Source: Paramecium tetraurelia
Lineage: Eukaryota; Ciliophora; Oligohymenophorea; Peniculida; Parameciidae
Direction of reading: 5' to 3'
NCBI RefSeq assembly: GCF_000165425.1
Contig: NW_001799641.1
Location: 377,027-441,026 of the forward strand
Length of the DNA: 64,000 nt
The notes below the pieces were generated by a model that was not told where the DNA came from, did not search any database, and was given only the letters and a program-made list of their open reading frames with translations. A program made the translations under genes and the position numbers. Below, piece after piece: positions 1-11,148 of the stretch. Every line of letters starts with the position of its first letter. Position 1 is the stretch's first letter.

Positions 1-2098
1 GATACAGGATTAGAAGGAACTAAATAAACAATTCATGTCGGAACTTTGATAGATGATTCATAAATTCAAATTTTGACAAATGGATATAGACACATTAGAA
101 AGAACAAACCCCCCACTGATTATATCATAGATGGCAAAGTTATTAAAGGAGTTTCAAATGAGAAATAAGTAGCATTTGCTTTGGCAGGAGGAGATGTTTA
201 CTATTTTGAATTGGATACTACAAGTGTCTCAGGAAATTTGATAGAGATTACAAAGGATCAAATGGATAATGAAATTAAAGCTTTAGAATTGGGCCCTATT
301 GAAGAGGGGAGACAAAGGTGCAAATTTCTATGTGTGGCTTTGAGTGATTAAACAATCAGATTGTTGAGTTTAGAGCCTGAATCTTGTTTTGAAAGAGGAG
401 CCATGTAAGCGTTGCCCAGTGAGGCTGAAAGCTTATGCATGATGGAAATGGCCTCTGAATAGGAAGGGTAATAAAGTTTTACAAAATAGTTATTTTTATT
501 TATAGGTTTGAATAATGGTCTCTTAATGAGAACTTCAGTTGATTAATTGTCAGGAGGTTTGTCTGACACAAGAACAAGATATTTAGGAACGAAGCCTGTG
601 AAATGTCTGAGGATTACAGCCAATTAATAACAGGCTATGTTGGCATTGTCGTCTAGATCATGGTTGTGTTATAATAACAGTGGTCGCATATTCATGTAGC
701 CATTATCTTATGATTATTTGGATTATGCTTCGGCTTTTCTTGCTAAGGAATTTTAAGGTATTGTTGGTACTAATTAAAGTACTTTACGAATTATCATGCC
801 AGAGAGATTTGGTGAAATATTTAATTAGTAGTCATTAGATTTGACATATTCTCCTAGGAAGATGATTTTTCATGAACCTAGCAAAGCAATATTCATAATT
901 GAATCTGACAACCGATCCTACAACAATATTTAATAGAAGGTTTAGGAAGTCTATTAGACTGAAGAGTTACCAGAATAATGGAATCAAATTCAAGCTGAAC
1001 AATATAAGTGGGCATCTTTGATTCGAATAGTTGATGCTACTAAATTGGAAACTGTTAACGTTCATCAATTCTATGAGAATTAACACGCATGTTCAATCTG
1101 TTACATTTAATTTGCTGGCTATCCAGAGTAATACATATGTGTTGGCACAGTGAAGGATCTTGTGAATGAGCCATCTAGGAAATTCAGCCAAGGATTCATT
1201 CACACATTTGTTTATGATAATAAGACTTTGAAGTTGAAACATTCCACTCCCATTGATGAAATTCCATACGCATTAGCAGCTTGGAGAGGAAGATTGTTAG
1301 TCGGAGCTGGATGCAATCTAAGAGTCTATGAAATGGGAAATCAAAGAATTTTGAAGAAGGCAGAAATTAAAAACCTGAATTCTTTCATCACTTCAATTAT
1401 GGTCAAAGAAGATAGAATCTATGTGGCAGAAGTGGCTGATTCCATTCATCTCCTTAGATATAATATAAGAGATCAAACATTCATGGAATTGGCAGATGAT
1501 ATCCTACCAAGATATGTAACTGCTAGTACTGTACTAGATTATCACACTGTTATTGCAGGCGATAAATTTGAAAACATTTTTGTTAGCAGAGTACCATTAG
1601 ATATTGATGAAGAATAAGAAGAACATCCATATGAATACAAGATGAAGATGGATCAAGGTTGTATGAATGGAGCTCCATTCAAAATGGATTAAATTTGTAA
1701 TTTTTATGTAGGTGAAGTCATCACTAGTCTCTAAAAAATTGCTTTAGTGTCTACCAGTTCAGAAGTGGTTGTTTATGGAACATCCATGGGATCAATTGCT
1801 GCGCTTTATCCATTTGATAATAAAGAAGACATTGATTTCTTCCTCCATCTTGAAATGTATCTTAGAGTTGAACATCAACCACTTTCTGGAAGAGATCATA
1901 TGTAATTTAGATCTGCCTATGGGCCTTGTAAAGTAAATATTCTATATAACATTTTTATAGTCTATCATTGATGGAGATTTGTGTGATCAATTTGGAAATA
2001 TGCAATATAACAAATAAAGAGCTGTAGCAGAAGAATTTGATAGGACTCCCGCTGACATTATAAAAAAACTTGAAGACATTAGAAATAAAATTTTATGA
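1..2098 (+). CDS. SF3B3: Splicing factor 3B subunit 3 (SF3B3/SAP130/Rse1), 5'-truncated
   Basis: C-terminal ~690 residues of the large beta-propeller subunit of the SF3b complex of U2 snRNP, which helps recognise the intron branch point in the nucleus. The frame is open from base 1, so the 5' part lies outside the window. Family blocks seen include SLSDTRTRYLG, the DKFENIF block, QICNFYVGEVITSLQK, PLSGRDHMQFRS and the C-terminal DRTPADIIKKLEDIR. Many in-frame TAA/TAG codons read as Gln. One intron at 1933-1960 (28 nt); after its removal the coding length is 690 codons exactly. TGA at 2096. SF3B6, a partner in the same complex, lies 5 kb downstream. Confidence 0.95.
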
Positions 2099-2382
2099 AT
2101 ATTTTAATTATACAATAAAATATAACAACATATTATTCAATTCTCATTATTCATTTTAGCATTTCTAAAATACATGGACATGTATTAATAATTTTAATAG
2201 ATTTTATGTAAAATATGAGTATATAAATGACAATAAATCTAAAAAACTACTGATAGAAATATGTTATTTAGAAGTTCTGAAAAATTTCAAGATGTACTGA
2301 TTTTTAATGTTAGAGTGGGTTAGTGAAACAGACTTTAACTTAATATAGTATTATTTAATATATTTTCATACACTTTTATTTA

Positions 2383-2899
2383 ATGATAAATATCGTAAAT
2401 ACTTTTCATCATTATTCTAGTTCCCGTTAAGTCTATTATTAACAGCCAAAGGATCAGATGTGGTATATTTTAAGGAATGATAAGAATAGGTAATTGAAGT
2501 TAAAGCTGGAGATACATACGATGGTAAATTAGAATTATTAGATAAATTTATGAATGCCAAATTAACCAATGTCAAACACACATCAAAAGTAATTGATTCC
2601 CTTATATCTTTCTCAGGATGGAAATTCATTTCATGGTATCAAAGAATTGCTAATTAAAGGAAATTCGATTAAGTATTTTAGATTGGTATGAATAGTAATA
2701 TTGATATTTAAGAATCCTGATGCTGAGAAAAAGGCTTAAGAGGAAGCTGAGATATGTAATTTTCCAATTTAAAGTAGACGAATAGCAATAATAACAAAAA
2801 TAATAAAAGCAAAATGAATAAAAATAATAAAGAAAAGCTCAAAATTAAAAGTCACGTGGAAAGTCTTATCCTTAAAAGCAGCCTCAATAGAGAAGATGA
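2383..2899 (+). CDS. LSM4: U6 snRNA-associated Sm-like protein LSm4
   Basis: Small Sm-fold protein of the LSm2-8 (U6 snRNA) and LSm1-7 (mRNA decay) rings. Five introns (2395-2420, 2463-2489, 2589-2616, 2686-2712, 2756-2774) leave 130 codons. The spliced product begins MINI then FPLSLLLTAKGSDV, has the Sm1 block VKAGDTYDGKLELLDKFMN and the Sm2 block IKGNSIKYFRL, then a Gln/Lys-rich tail with many TAA codons, in the place where other LSm4 proteins carry an RG-rich tail. The start is fixed by the first intron, which separates MINI from the conserved FPLSLL. It ends 51 nt from the stop of the opposing RINGv-FHA gene. Confidence 0.93.
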
Positions 2900-2950
2900 G
2901 TTATTTGTTATATTATTATCAAATACAAATAAAAATAAGAACATTAACTT

Positions 2951-4269
2951 TCAATCGAATTCCCCATTATTATCGATAAATGCTTATTCCACTTGAATTT
3001 AATCGTCATCTCCTACTGCACTTCCAATCAAATTATTATTGTCATCCTACTGCTGCATTTACTCATCTGATACAGAACCCCTATTGAAAATATAACTTTG
3101 ATTATTCTTACATACAACAAGTTTAAACATTCCAATCTTTTAATACTTGAAAATTGAGAACGCTTCTTCCTATCTATATAGCAAGGTTCTTATTCATATC
3201 AACTGAGACTTAAGTTGGATTTTTCATTAATACCAAAGTTCCAAATTTGGACTGTTGATCTTCAATAAAAAATTAAGCTATATCAATGAAAATAGAATTT
3301 ACAATTAGAATATTTGATTATAGCATGTAATCTTGAAACTGAAATATCAGTAATACGAACATCAGAATCATGACCTCTTCCTAATTTTATAAACTTCTTT
3401 TATGAAAAACTAATGATGTGTGTTCCTTTGCTTTGATTTCTATCTCTACTCAATATCTCTAGTGTTAAATAGGGAGGTTCTGGTTTAGGGAGTACAATTG
3501 TTTCATAAATTCTGTTTTAGTATTTGATTCTATCTGTTCATATATTTTAATATTTACTAGGAATAGGAGCTTTGCAGACTTCGCATTCGAATTATTTCCA
3601 TTAAAAGGAAACTGAGAATTTAGTGGTTTTTGGTTATAATTTATTAAGCAGCCAAGTTTACAAACATACCAAATGGATAAACTTTACTGATCCTTAGCAC
3701 TTGCAACAATCAATCAAAGGATTATTTAAATCTGTTTAAGCATCGTTATAACATATCCTACATTATGGTTCTTCCACCTAACTCTATTCATCTTCCTATG
3801 TATGAATGTTCATGAGGTTTAAACTTTTATCGGATACAAATTTCTATAATTCTGGTTCAATGGGCAACTCCTAATTATTGGGGTTGGCACTTGAACAACT
3901 GATCTCTCGAATTCTAAATCGAACTCTTCCCAACTTTATGTAATCATTTTATTTCAAGGAATAACCCTATCAAGCATAGTATAATAAATTAACTGCTTAA
4001 TCATTCTTTTGACTCTTTAATGATTTAACTACAACCCAAGGACTAAAATCCGATAAACCTTCAGTTTCCTCTGATATTTATTGCTAGTATATCGATTCAA
4101 TAAAATATTTAGTTATCTAACGATTTATTCTTATAAGTTCCTGTACATCTGATTAGTTTTGATATTACTAAAAGTAATTCATTAAAATTTATATATTACT
4201 AACAGCTCATCCTTCGTTTAAACAACTCTTATGGCTTCCTTTTATCTGATAAATATCACTTTCATTCAT
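2951..4269 (-). CDS. RINGv (RING-CH) zinc finger plus FHA domain protein, probable E3 ubiquitin ligase
   Basis: Order of parts: an N-terminal region with DYIKLGRVRFRIREI, then a C4HC3 RING-CH finger (CRIC, then the IDCCKCQGSVKFIH block, then FECEVC), then an FHA domain with FIKLGRGHDSDVRITDISVS and RLHA, and a Gln/Asp-rich tail. RING-CH fingers bind E2 enzymes; FHA domains bind phosphothreonine. Inference: a ligase directed to phosphorylated targets. Four well-formed introns (24-31 nt) are needed, plus a fifth near 4210 of 18 or 21 nt that removes an in-frame TGA; that one and the start ATG are the least certain parts. About 397 residues. No membrane spans are seen, unlike most MARCH ligases. 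Confidence 0.78.
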
Positions 4270-4523
4270 AATAATAAATACTTTTTGACGAATTGGTTTT
4301 TAATTACCCTTTTATCACATTTTTATTTTCATAATCGAACAAACCATGAGAATCTCGACTCCATGTGAAGTGTTTTATTTCTCTAATGTTACTTTACTAT
4401 TATTTACAATGATAATGCTATTTAATTAGCATTTCTAACATCATCCTAATTTGAAACACAAGTACCCATATTTTACTTTATAAAGTAATTATTTATATAT
4501 ATTAAATGAATTCCTATTTTAAA

Positions 4524-5526
4524 TCATTCATCTGCATTTTCATCTTATCCGTCTTCTCCTCCTTCTCCTACTAGTTTTTTATATTATTTCTAATAAGAGT
4601 TGAGTTTCTTCTCCAATGTTGCTTTCTCATCATATAATCGATCTAATTCATTGGTTCCAACAGCCGCTCCTGATGGACTGGCATTCTCCTTCAGAGCATT
4701 CATTCTTTCCTTATATCTTCCTTGTCTAACCATAACTAAAAATAAGTTACTATTAAAATTACCATAATTATCTTCCCATCCTCTTTCTGAGTTTTTACTA
4801 TTGGGTTCTTCTGCTTTAGTTTCTTTTCTTTTTTTATTATTTACAGTTTTTAGCACAATTAATTATCGTTTTGGACATTTATCAGATCCATCTCCAATCA
4901 AATAGTTCTATGGACATTGTATGCCATCCCCATCTAGTTAAACACAACTAATAATTATGTGCGGTTAATCTTCACACCATCCACAAGCTGTATCTTTTAC
5001 ACATGACTTTCCTTAAAAATATAAATACATCGCAATCAACATATCGAGCACATTCTCCAGCGCAATATAAATAATTATAAAAATTGCACATTGTATAAAA
5101 TGGAGCTATATTATCACCTGCTACACATTTTTCTTCCATGCTACACCAACCACATTTTGCATTTTTAGTACATGCAGCACAATCTTTAAATTCTAAGCAT
5201 TCATCAGATTTTTCATTAGTTGGCATATTATATTTCAAAGATTCTATTTAAACATTAATATCAGAAAGTCGTTTAGTGATTTTTTCTATTTATTCTTCTA
5301 AAACTACTTTTGATAATTATTTTGCCATATAGATTTATTCATCTTGTTTTGTTGCTTCACATTCCTTTTCATCTTCTTATTCTTAATTATTTTCATTTGA
5401 ATTTTCTTCTAATTCTATGTCTCCATGTAATTCTTAATATAACTTTTTTGCTTCATCCATCCCATCTCCATCTTAACATTTAATTTGTATTAAAACGAAT
5501 AAGCAAATTATTATTAATTTAAACAT
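4524..5526 (-). CDS. Secreted or lumenal Cys-rich (PSI-like) protein
   Basis: 317-residue product after two introns (5007-5028 and 4736-4762). It begins MFKLIIICLFVLIQIKC, a clear signal peptide, followed by an acidic and coiled-coil-like stretch. Then come two Cys clusters: CAACTKNAKCGWCSMEEKC, which resembles a PSI/plexin repeat, and CDSCVKDTACGWCED. The paired C-x2-C-x6-C-x2-C pattern suggests disulphide-rich modules that act outside the cytosol. The C-terminal part is charged, without a transmembrane segment. I do not recognise the family; secretory-vesicle or surface location is inference from the signal peptide. Confidence 0.75.
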
Positions 5527-5980
5527 TATTTATCTAATAAACAAAGTTCTATATATTTATATTGTATCACTTTGGAATGTTAATTTACGCACTTTGTATT
5601 CTTTAGATATAGTAGTTTGGTTTAATATTTTAAGTGGTTAGCAATTTATTATGTATGATGTTTTTCAGGTTGACAACTAATGTGAAAATTTAGATACTTC
5701 AAAATTATGCACTAAAACCCATAGATTATAATTTAGTAAATTATTAGGGAAATTTGTAGTTGTAAAACCTGCAATTTTAAAAGTGATAATAATAATTTCA
5801 GTGACATTCTTTCTCAAAAAATTATTTAAATGAAAAAATAAAAAATTCTAATATTATTTCTATTATTTAAGATATTTCAATAGTCAAATAGATTTTTATT
5901 CAATTTTCAAATATGATTTATTGATTATTATAAAGTATAGTAACATGATTTATAAATAAATTGCTATTCTCAATTATTTA
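5527..5980. other. AT-rich spacer between two minus-strand genes
   Basis: About 450 bases of AT-rich DNA between the start of the Cys-rich protein gene and the stop of the START-domain gene. No frame shows conserved motifs and I see no RNA gene. It should hold the upstream region of the Cys-rich gene. Confidence 0.5.
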
Positions 5981-6829
5981 TCATTGAATTTGTAGCATTA
6001 TCTTATTGTAATCTTCGCAACCTTTTCTTAATGAATTAATCCAACCAACAGGGGCTCTCGAAGCTACATAGTTAACTAAGCTCTATTTATATAATATTTT
6101 TGTCATACTTTTGGAATGTCCCCTTTGACATCATTATTTGAACAAAAATACAATCGACTTCCTCCAGGTATAGATTCTAAAATATAACCTGAAATTAATG
6201 TTTCTGCTCTGATATGCCCTTTGAATTTAGGGGCTTTTTTGTGATCTACACTAAAATATAAAAGACAAGTTTTTCCAGGCTTTGGAAAATCGTATTTCAA
6301 TATTCTTTTCTAACAAAACTCTCTGTTATCTACACAAGGTGGACTGTTAACATAGTAATAAATGATCTCAGTCAAAATTCTCTAAACACAAAACCTCTGT
6401 AAGTTGATGTTATTCAGATACTTGACCATAATCAATTTACCCTAAATCATCAAATTGAAGTTTACCCATTTTAGTAAGCCTTTTACTCTGATGACAAAGA
6501 TATCAAATTCAGTTAAATTTATCCCTTTTGTAGCAATTTTTTTTGAGATCTTCCTTCCTAAGTACCTTCCCAAAATTATGCCAATAGCTCCTCCACCTAT
6601 GGCTCCTAAAAAGGTAAATCCAAGGGCCAAAAAGCCAATCACTCCTAAAACTGTTATCCCTAATATAGTGCTAATTTAGTCTCATAAGCTACCCTAAGTT
6701 TTAGTTATTCCCAAGTGAAATATTAGTGAAGATGGTTCTATGTTCTAATTTTTATTTATCAGTTAGTCCATATATAGGCAAAAAAGTGGCACCACTCAAT
6801 AATTTATCCATTAATTCATTAATCTCCAT
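5981..6829 (-). CDS. START lipid-binding domain protein with an internal hydrophobic hairpin
   Basis: 266 residues after introns at 6671-6692 and 6083-6108. Residues ~55-100 form a Gly-rich hydrophobic stretch (GVIGFLALGFTFLGAIGGG) long enough for one or two membrane passes. The C-terminal half matches the end of START domains of the PCTP/StARD type: TLISGYILES, RLYFCSNNDVKGDIP, then SLVNYVASRAPVGWI and a final helix. START domains carry phospholipid or sterol between membranes. The hydrophobic insert inside what would be the START fold is odd and may tether it. Start chosen at the first ATG with an open frame into the conserved part. Confidence 0.75.
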
Positions 6830-6940
6830 TGGATTGTGAATTTTTTTTAAATACGAATTTACAAGTGAAGATAAGGATTTTGGATTTTATAATCTCATGT
6901 TAATCATATAACTTAAATTTATATTTAATAAAATTTAAGA

Positions 6941-7235
6941 ATGAATTATGAATAAAGAAATAATTGTTAATTTCAAATAGTATTTTTTCTATTTCGATTA
7001 GGTTAATGTAAACATGATATGTAGTGATTTTTATTATGAGTTCAAAAAGAATGGCGAACAACTAAGGTTAAATACTTTGAATTAAATAGAAGAAAAATAA
7101 AGACAAATTAGTGAGACAATATTTGGACTAACTCAATTTATAATGAAAATAAAAAAATTACTTCCAAGTTAATTATATAATTATTTAATTTATCATAAAT
7201 TTAATGTCTAGATAAGTTATCAGATTGCCAGCTGA
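6941..7235 (+). CDS. Possible small coiled-coil protein overlapping the SF3B6 start
   Basis: Reading from the ATG at 6941 with one 22-nt intron (GTATTTTTTC...GATTAG) gives ~90 residues with a hydrophilic helical centre (LRLNTLNQIEEKQRQ). The alternative ATG at 6948 reads through without an intron. Either way the frame stays open until a TGA at 7233, inside the SF3B6 gene, which would be an unusual same-strand overlap. I do not recognise it. With only TGA as stop, open frames of this size also occur by chance in AT-rich DNA, so it may not be a gene. Confidence 0.28.
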
Positions 7236-7618
7236 AGTAAATAGAATACTTTATGTAAGAAATTTACCATATAAAATTACATCTGAAGAAATGTATGATA
7301 TATTTGGAAAATTCGGAGCAATTAGATAAATTCGAAAGTAATTCATCTGGATTAGATTATTTTAGGGGGACTCATGGAGATAAAAAAGGAACAGCTTTTG
7401 TAGTTTATGAGGATATTTATGATGCAAAAAATGCTTTTGATAATATATCTGGTTTTAATGTTGCAGGAAGGTATATTGATATTTTTTATTAATTGTTATT
7501 TAGATATTTGATTGTGTTATATTATCAACCTTAAAAGATGTAAGAGAGACAAGACCTTGAATTTTAGAGAAAGTAAATTGAAAAACTTCGTGAATAATAG
7601 AGATAATAATAGTAATGA
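7204..7618 (+). CDS. SF3B6: Splicing factor 3B subunit 6 (SF3b14a/p14)
   Basis: RRM protein of the SF3b complex that contacts the branch-point adenosine region. Introns at 7338-7365 and 7471-7503 leave 118 codons. The product has the family signature [52 protein letters not shown] and [13 protein letters not shown]1/RNP2 positions are in place. Length is close to the human protein (125 residues), with a Gln/Lys-rich C-terminus encoded mostly by TAA/TAG. Only 8 nt separate its TGA from the next ATG on the same strand. Confidence 0.95.
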
Positions 7619-7626
7619 ATTTTATA

Positions 7627-8808
7627 ATGAATTAATAATTTACAGATATTATTAATGATGAACTTGATCCTATTCTTGGAGAATTTACATCTCAAACATT
7701 GGCATCTTCAAGTATAATAACCTCTCCTCTCAAACTTATAAGGCAGTCTAATGTGATAGAGATTCAGAATGTTCATACTAAATATAAAAGAGTAATTCAA
7801 GAAACTATATAAAAAATAATTCTTGAAATTGAGAAATACTATCAATAACTTATAGAAAGAAATTAAGCTATTAATTTTAAACTTTATTAGAGAATAGCTG
7901 AATAGACATCAAATATTTAATAACTGTAAGACATAGTGAACTAACTGACTTTAGATAATATGCAATTTAGGAATAAATAATATGAAGAAGAGATCACATA
8001 AGAATTCTATGATCCTTAATAGTATACAATTAGGTAGTAGAAAAAAGAATTATTGGAATTATATGATTTAAATGATCAATTATCAAATAAATTAAAAAGA
8101 TAAGAAAGTGTAAATAGTTAATGGCAGGATACAATAAAGAGGTAAAATTCATAATTACTTTTTTATGAAAAAAAAATTACAGAATAAGAATAATTCATAT
8201 CAGATTTGAAAATCCAGATATCAGAACTTCAAAAATAAAATACTGAATTACAATAACAGTTCAATAATATTTCGAAATAGTCCTAAAAATGCATTGATCG
8301 ATTGAATCAGCATGAAAAAAATGATATACATTCAAGCAAAGGCAAATATTCGACTTTGAATTAAAATGAAACCATAGAAACCTAATAATAATCAAATAAA
8401 CTAACAAGCTAATTAAAAATTATAAATACAACCGATCATGAAACAGCTACATAGCCATCTTAGAAATGCATACTATAAAAAAGGTAGAAACTGATTTTAC
8501 AATCTTTGGAATACTAAAATTGCAGTGACTTTGAAATCAGTGTTAAAAATAGATAATATTACTAAAATACAATTAAAAAAACAGAATTACTTGATATTTC
8601 TGACATCATAAAGCCAAAATTCTAAAAAAAACCTTAAATCTTAGATGATTTATATTTATACTCAAACAGGTAGAGAAATAGTAGTGTAGATCATTATTAT
8701 GAGCCACCAAAATAATACAGGTTTAACGTAAAGTAGACGTTACAATCTCCTTTAAGTTAAAGGAAGGGTCATTTTTCGAAGAAAAACAGGCTTTGTACAT
8801 TAGAATGA
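7627..8808 (+). CDS. Coiled-coil protein, function unknown
   Basis: 393-residue intronless frame. From ~residue 60 to 240 it is a Gln/Glu/Lys/Leu-rich helical region typical of a coiled coil. The C-terminal half is basic and Ser-rich, ending NRLCTLE. No enzyme motif is seen. The apparent intron at 8142-8182 is not needed because the frame stays open through it. The chosen ATG lies 8 nt after the SF3B6 stop, a very small gap; a later ATG is possible. The family is not recognised. Confidence 0.6.
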
Positions 8809-8875
8809 TGTTTTATTGAACTTATTTGTTTAAAGAATAAAATAAAATTTTATTTAATCTTATTTTTATAATTTA

Positions 8876-10331
8876 ATGAATTTCTATTTCTTTATTTAAT
8901 ATGCAGTTGAGGCAGAAGCAAAGCTTGAGGAAATCAGGATACTCTTAGCAAGCTAGAACAATTTTGAACCATTTACAAGTAAAATAATTATATCACAATT
9001 AGCATACAAAAGATTAGATTAGCCAAGAACTGGAGGATTAAAACCAGAAAACATCTATGAATTTTTATTGGATAATGAAATTTAAGTAGGTTAAGATGAA
9101 CTTGATTATATCTTCAGAGTTTTAGATGAAGATTCTGATAGTTTAGTAACTTATTAGGAGTATTATTTTCACATAAATAATTAGCTTCAAGAATGCGATT
9201 TTGCCTAAGATGAATGATTAGGTGAAAGATTAAGCCTTAAATCATAAGAGCTATGATCTTCCCGTAGATATGTAATTACCAAAAGAGATCGAAACTCAAT
9301 TGTCATAATTTTTTATTTAGATAAAATAAAATTATTTGTAAATTATATTATTATTTCTTAGATAATATTAGCAAATACAAGAAAAAATTGACTTGAATTA
9401 ATTGGATATTTATGATAATGATAATTAAATTACAGTTGATTCCTTGAAGAATTGGTTGTAATAATAAGGAGAAGATATTAGCAATGAAATTCTTGAGAAT
9501 TTCGTTACTATTATTTAAGGATAGCAATAATAGCTCTAAATTTTATTAGATCAAATTTATACTGAAAATTAAGAGGAACAAGAACAATAAGTAGAAGAAA
9601 ATGTTGATTAAGAACAATAACAAGAAGATTAAGAATAAGAATAAGCTTTATAAGAAGATTAAGAACAGTTTTTATAAGAAGAGGAATTGGAATAGGTACA
9701 GCAAAAAGATACTGATTAGGACGAAAATGATACCTAGTAAAACAATCAATAAGAACAATAGTCATAAGAAATAGAATATAAATCTTTGGATTACAAAAAA
9801 TCAAAAAATGACTCTTATAATGATATAGATTACCAAATTCAATAACTAAAGAATAAGATAAACAAATTAGAAGTTATTTTAGGATAGAAAAATACATCTC
9901 CTATAGGGTCGCTATTGAAGAATGAATACAATAGAGAGTTATTAAACTTCTCAAGAATGAGTTATCAAAGAAAATTCAATCCATCCTCTCCAACATAGAA
10001 GAATGATTTGATAAGATAATAATTAAGGTTAGATGAAGAAATCAAAATAGAAGAAATAAAATAAAAAATCCTATTAACATAAATAAATAATTCAACCAAT
10101 GTTCATTCATCTGGATTTTATTCAAATAGATTTTAAAAGTAATCAAAATTCATTTATATTTTAGTCAAATATTCCAAAGCCCACTTAACTAATCAAAATC
10201 AAAGTATATATCTGATAATTCTGGAAACAAAGTAAGATTATTTATAATGTTTATAGTATATTGGCAGTAATAGAAAACAGTATCCAAATTTCTTCTAGAA
10301 ATCAATCAATTTTAGCAATAGAAAATTTTGA
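8876..10331 (+). CDS. EF-hand protein with Gln/Glu-rich region
   Basis: 451 residues after four introns (25, 24, 26 and 25 nt). Residues ~65-95 hold one canonical calcium loop, DEDSDSLVTYQD, followed by F; this is only in frame if the 25-nt intron at the loop end is removed, which supports the model. A weaker second pair may exist around IYDNDNQITVDSL. Then follow a long Gln/Glu tract and a basic Ser-rich tail ending NFSNRKF. Likely a calcium-responsive structural or regulatory protein; partners unknown. It converges with the GYF gene, 37 nt between stops. Confidence 0.7.
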
Positions 10332-10368
10332 AATATATAAATAATATTATTTTTTAATTTTATTAATC

Positions 10369-11102
10369 TCACTTTTCATCAGGTGTTGGAAAACTCTTTA
10401 TATCAAGAACAAATCCCTCACCTGATTATTCGTATTGATTCCCATTTGAACTATAATACTAATTATAATGCACTTATTATGTATCCTTTTATCCAATCTA
10501 AAAGATGGTTCTATTTTAGTTGTTTCTATTTCTTAATTATCCGTATTAATTATTTTAATTGGTATATTAATATCTATTAATGTTGTTATTTTAAACGTAA
10601 TGTTGCTGGTTTATCCATTATTATGATGGCTGATTAGGTTGAGCAGGCTTGTAAGCTTTTGTTTAATCAACTGCTAAAGGATCCATTGCTTTTAATTTAT
10701 CCAAGGTCCCCTATAATATCGATTGTAAATTGTTTTAGTATTATTCCAAATATATCCACTTTCCAGGAGAACCCCATGAAATCATGAGACTGGGTTTTAA
10801 ATAATTTTACGAATACCAAATATCCATATTTTTGGTTGGAAACCCCCCTTAAGTCTAAATAAAAAAATCCAAATTACTTTGTTTGATTTATCAATATAAA
10901 ACCATAATGATTCATTAATGTCTTTGTTGTGTAATTGAGCTTGTATAGAAAATGGTGAAGTTTTAATTTATTCGCTCTTAAAAAGAATAGAAGGCAACTA
11001 ATCTACAGTTTTAGAGTTCTCATTATTGTTATTAAAACCCAAGAGTTGATTTAATTCATCATCGCTAATACAAGCTTCTTAAACTTTAGCTGTTTCTTCT
11101 GG

Positions 11103-11148
<46 letters not shown>

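Noticed and set aside
468..505. GT...AG segment in SF3B3 that looks like an intron
   Set aside because: Removing it puts a TGA in frame, whereas reading through gives LFLFIGLNNGLLMRT, which matches the family.
8142..8182. GTAAAA...TTACAG segment in the coiled-coil gene
   Set aside because: The frame is open through it, and removing it leads to early TGA codons.
9511..9804. Minus-strand open frame within the EF-hand gene
   Set aside because: It is the hydrophobic mirror of a Gln/Glu-rich tract; no motif, and the + strand frame is clearly coding.
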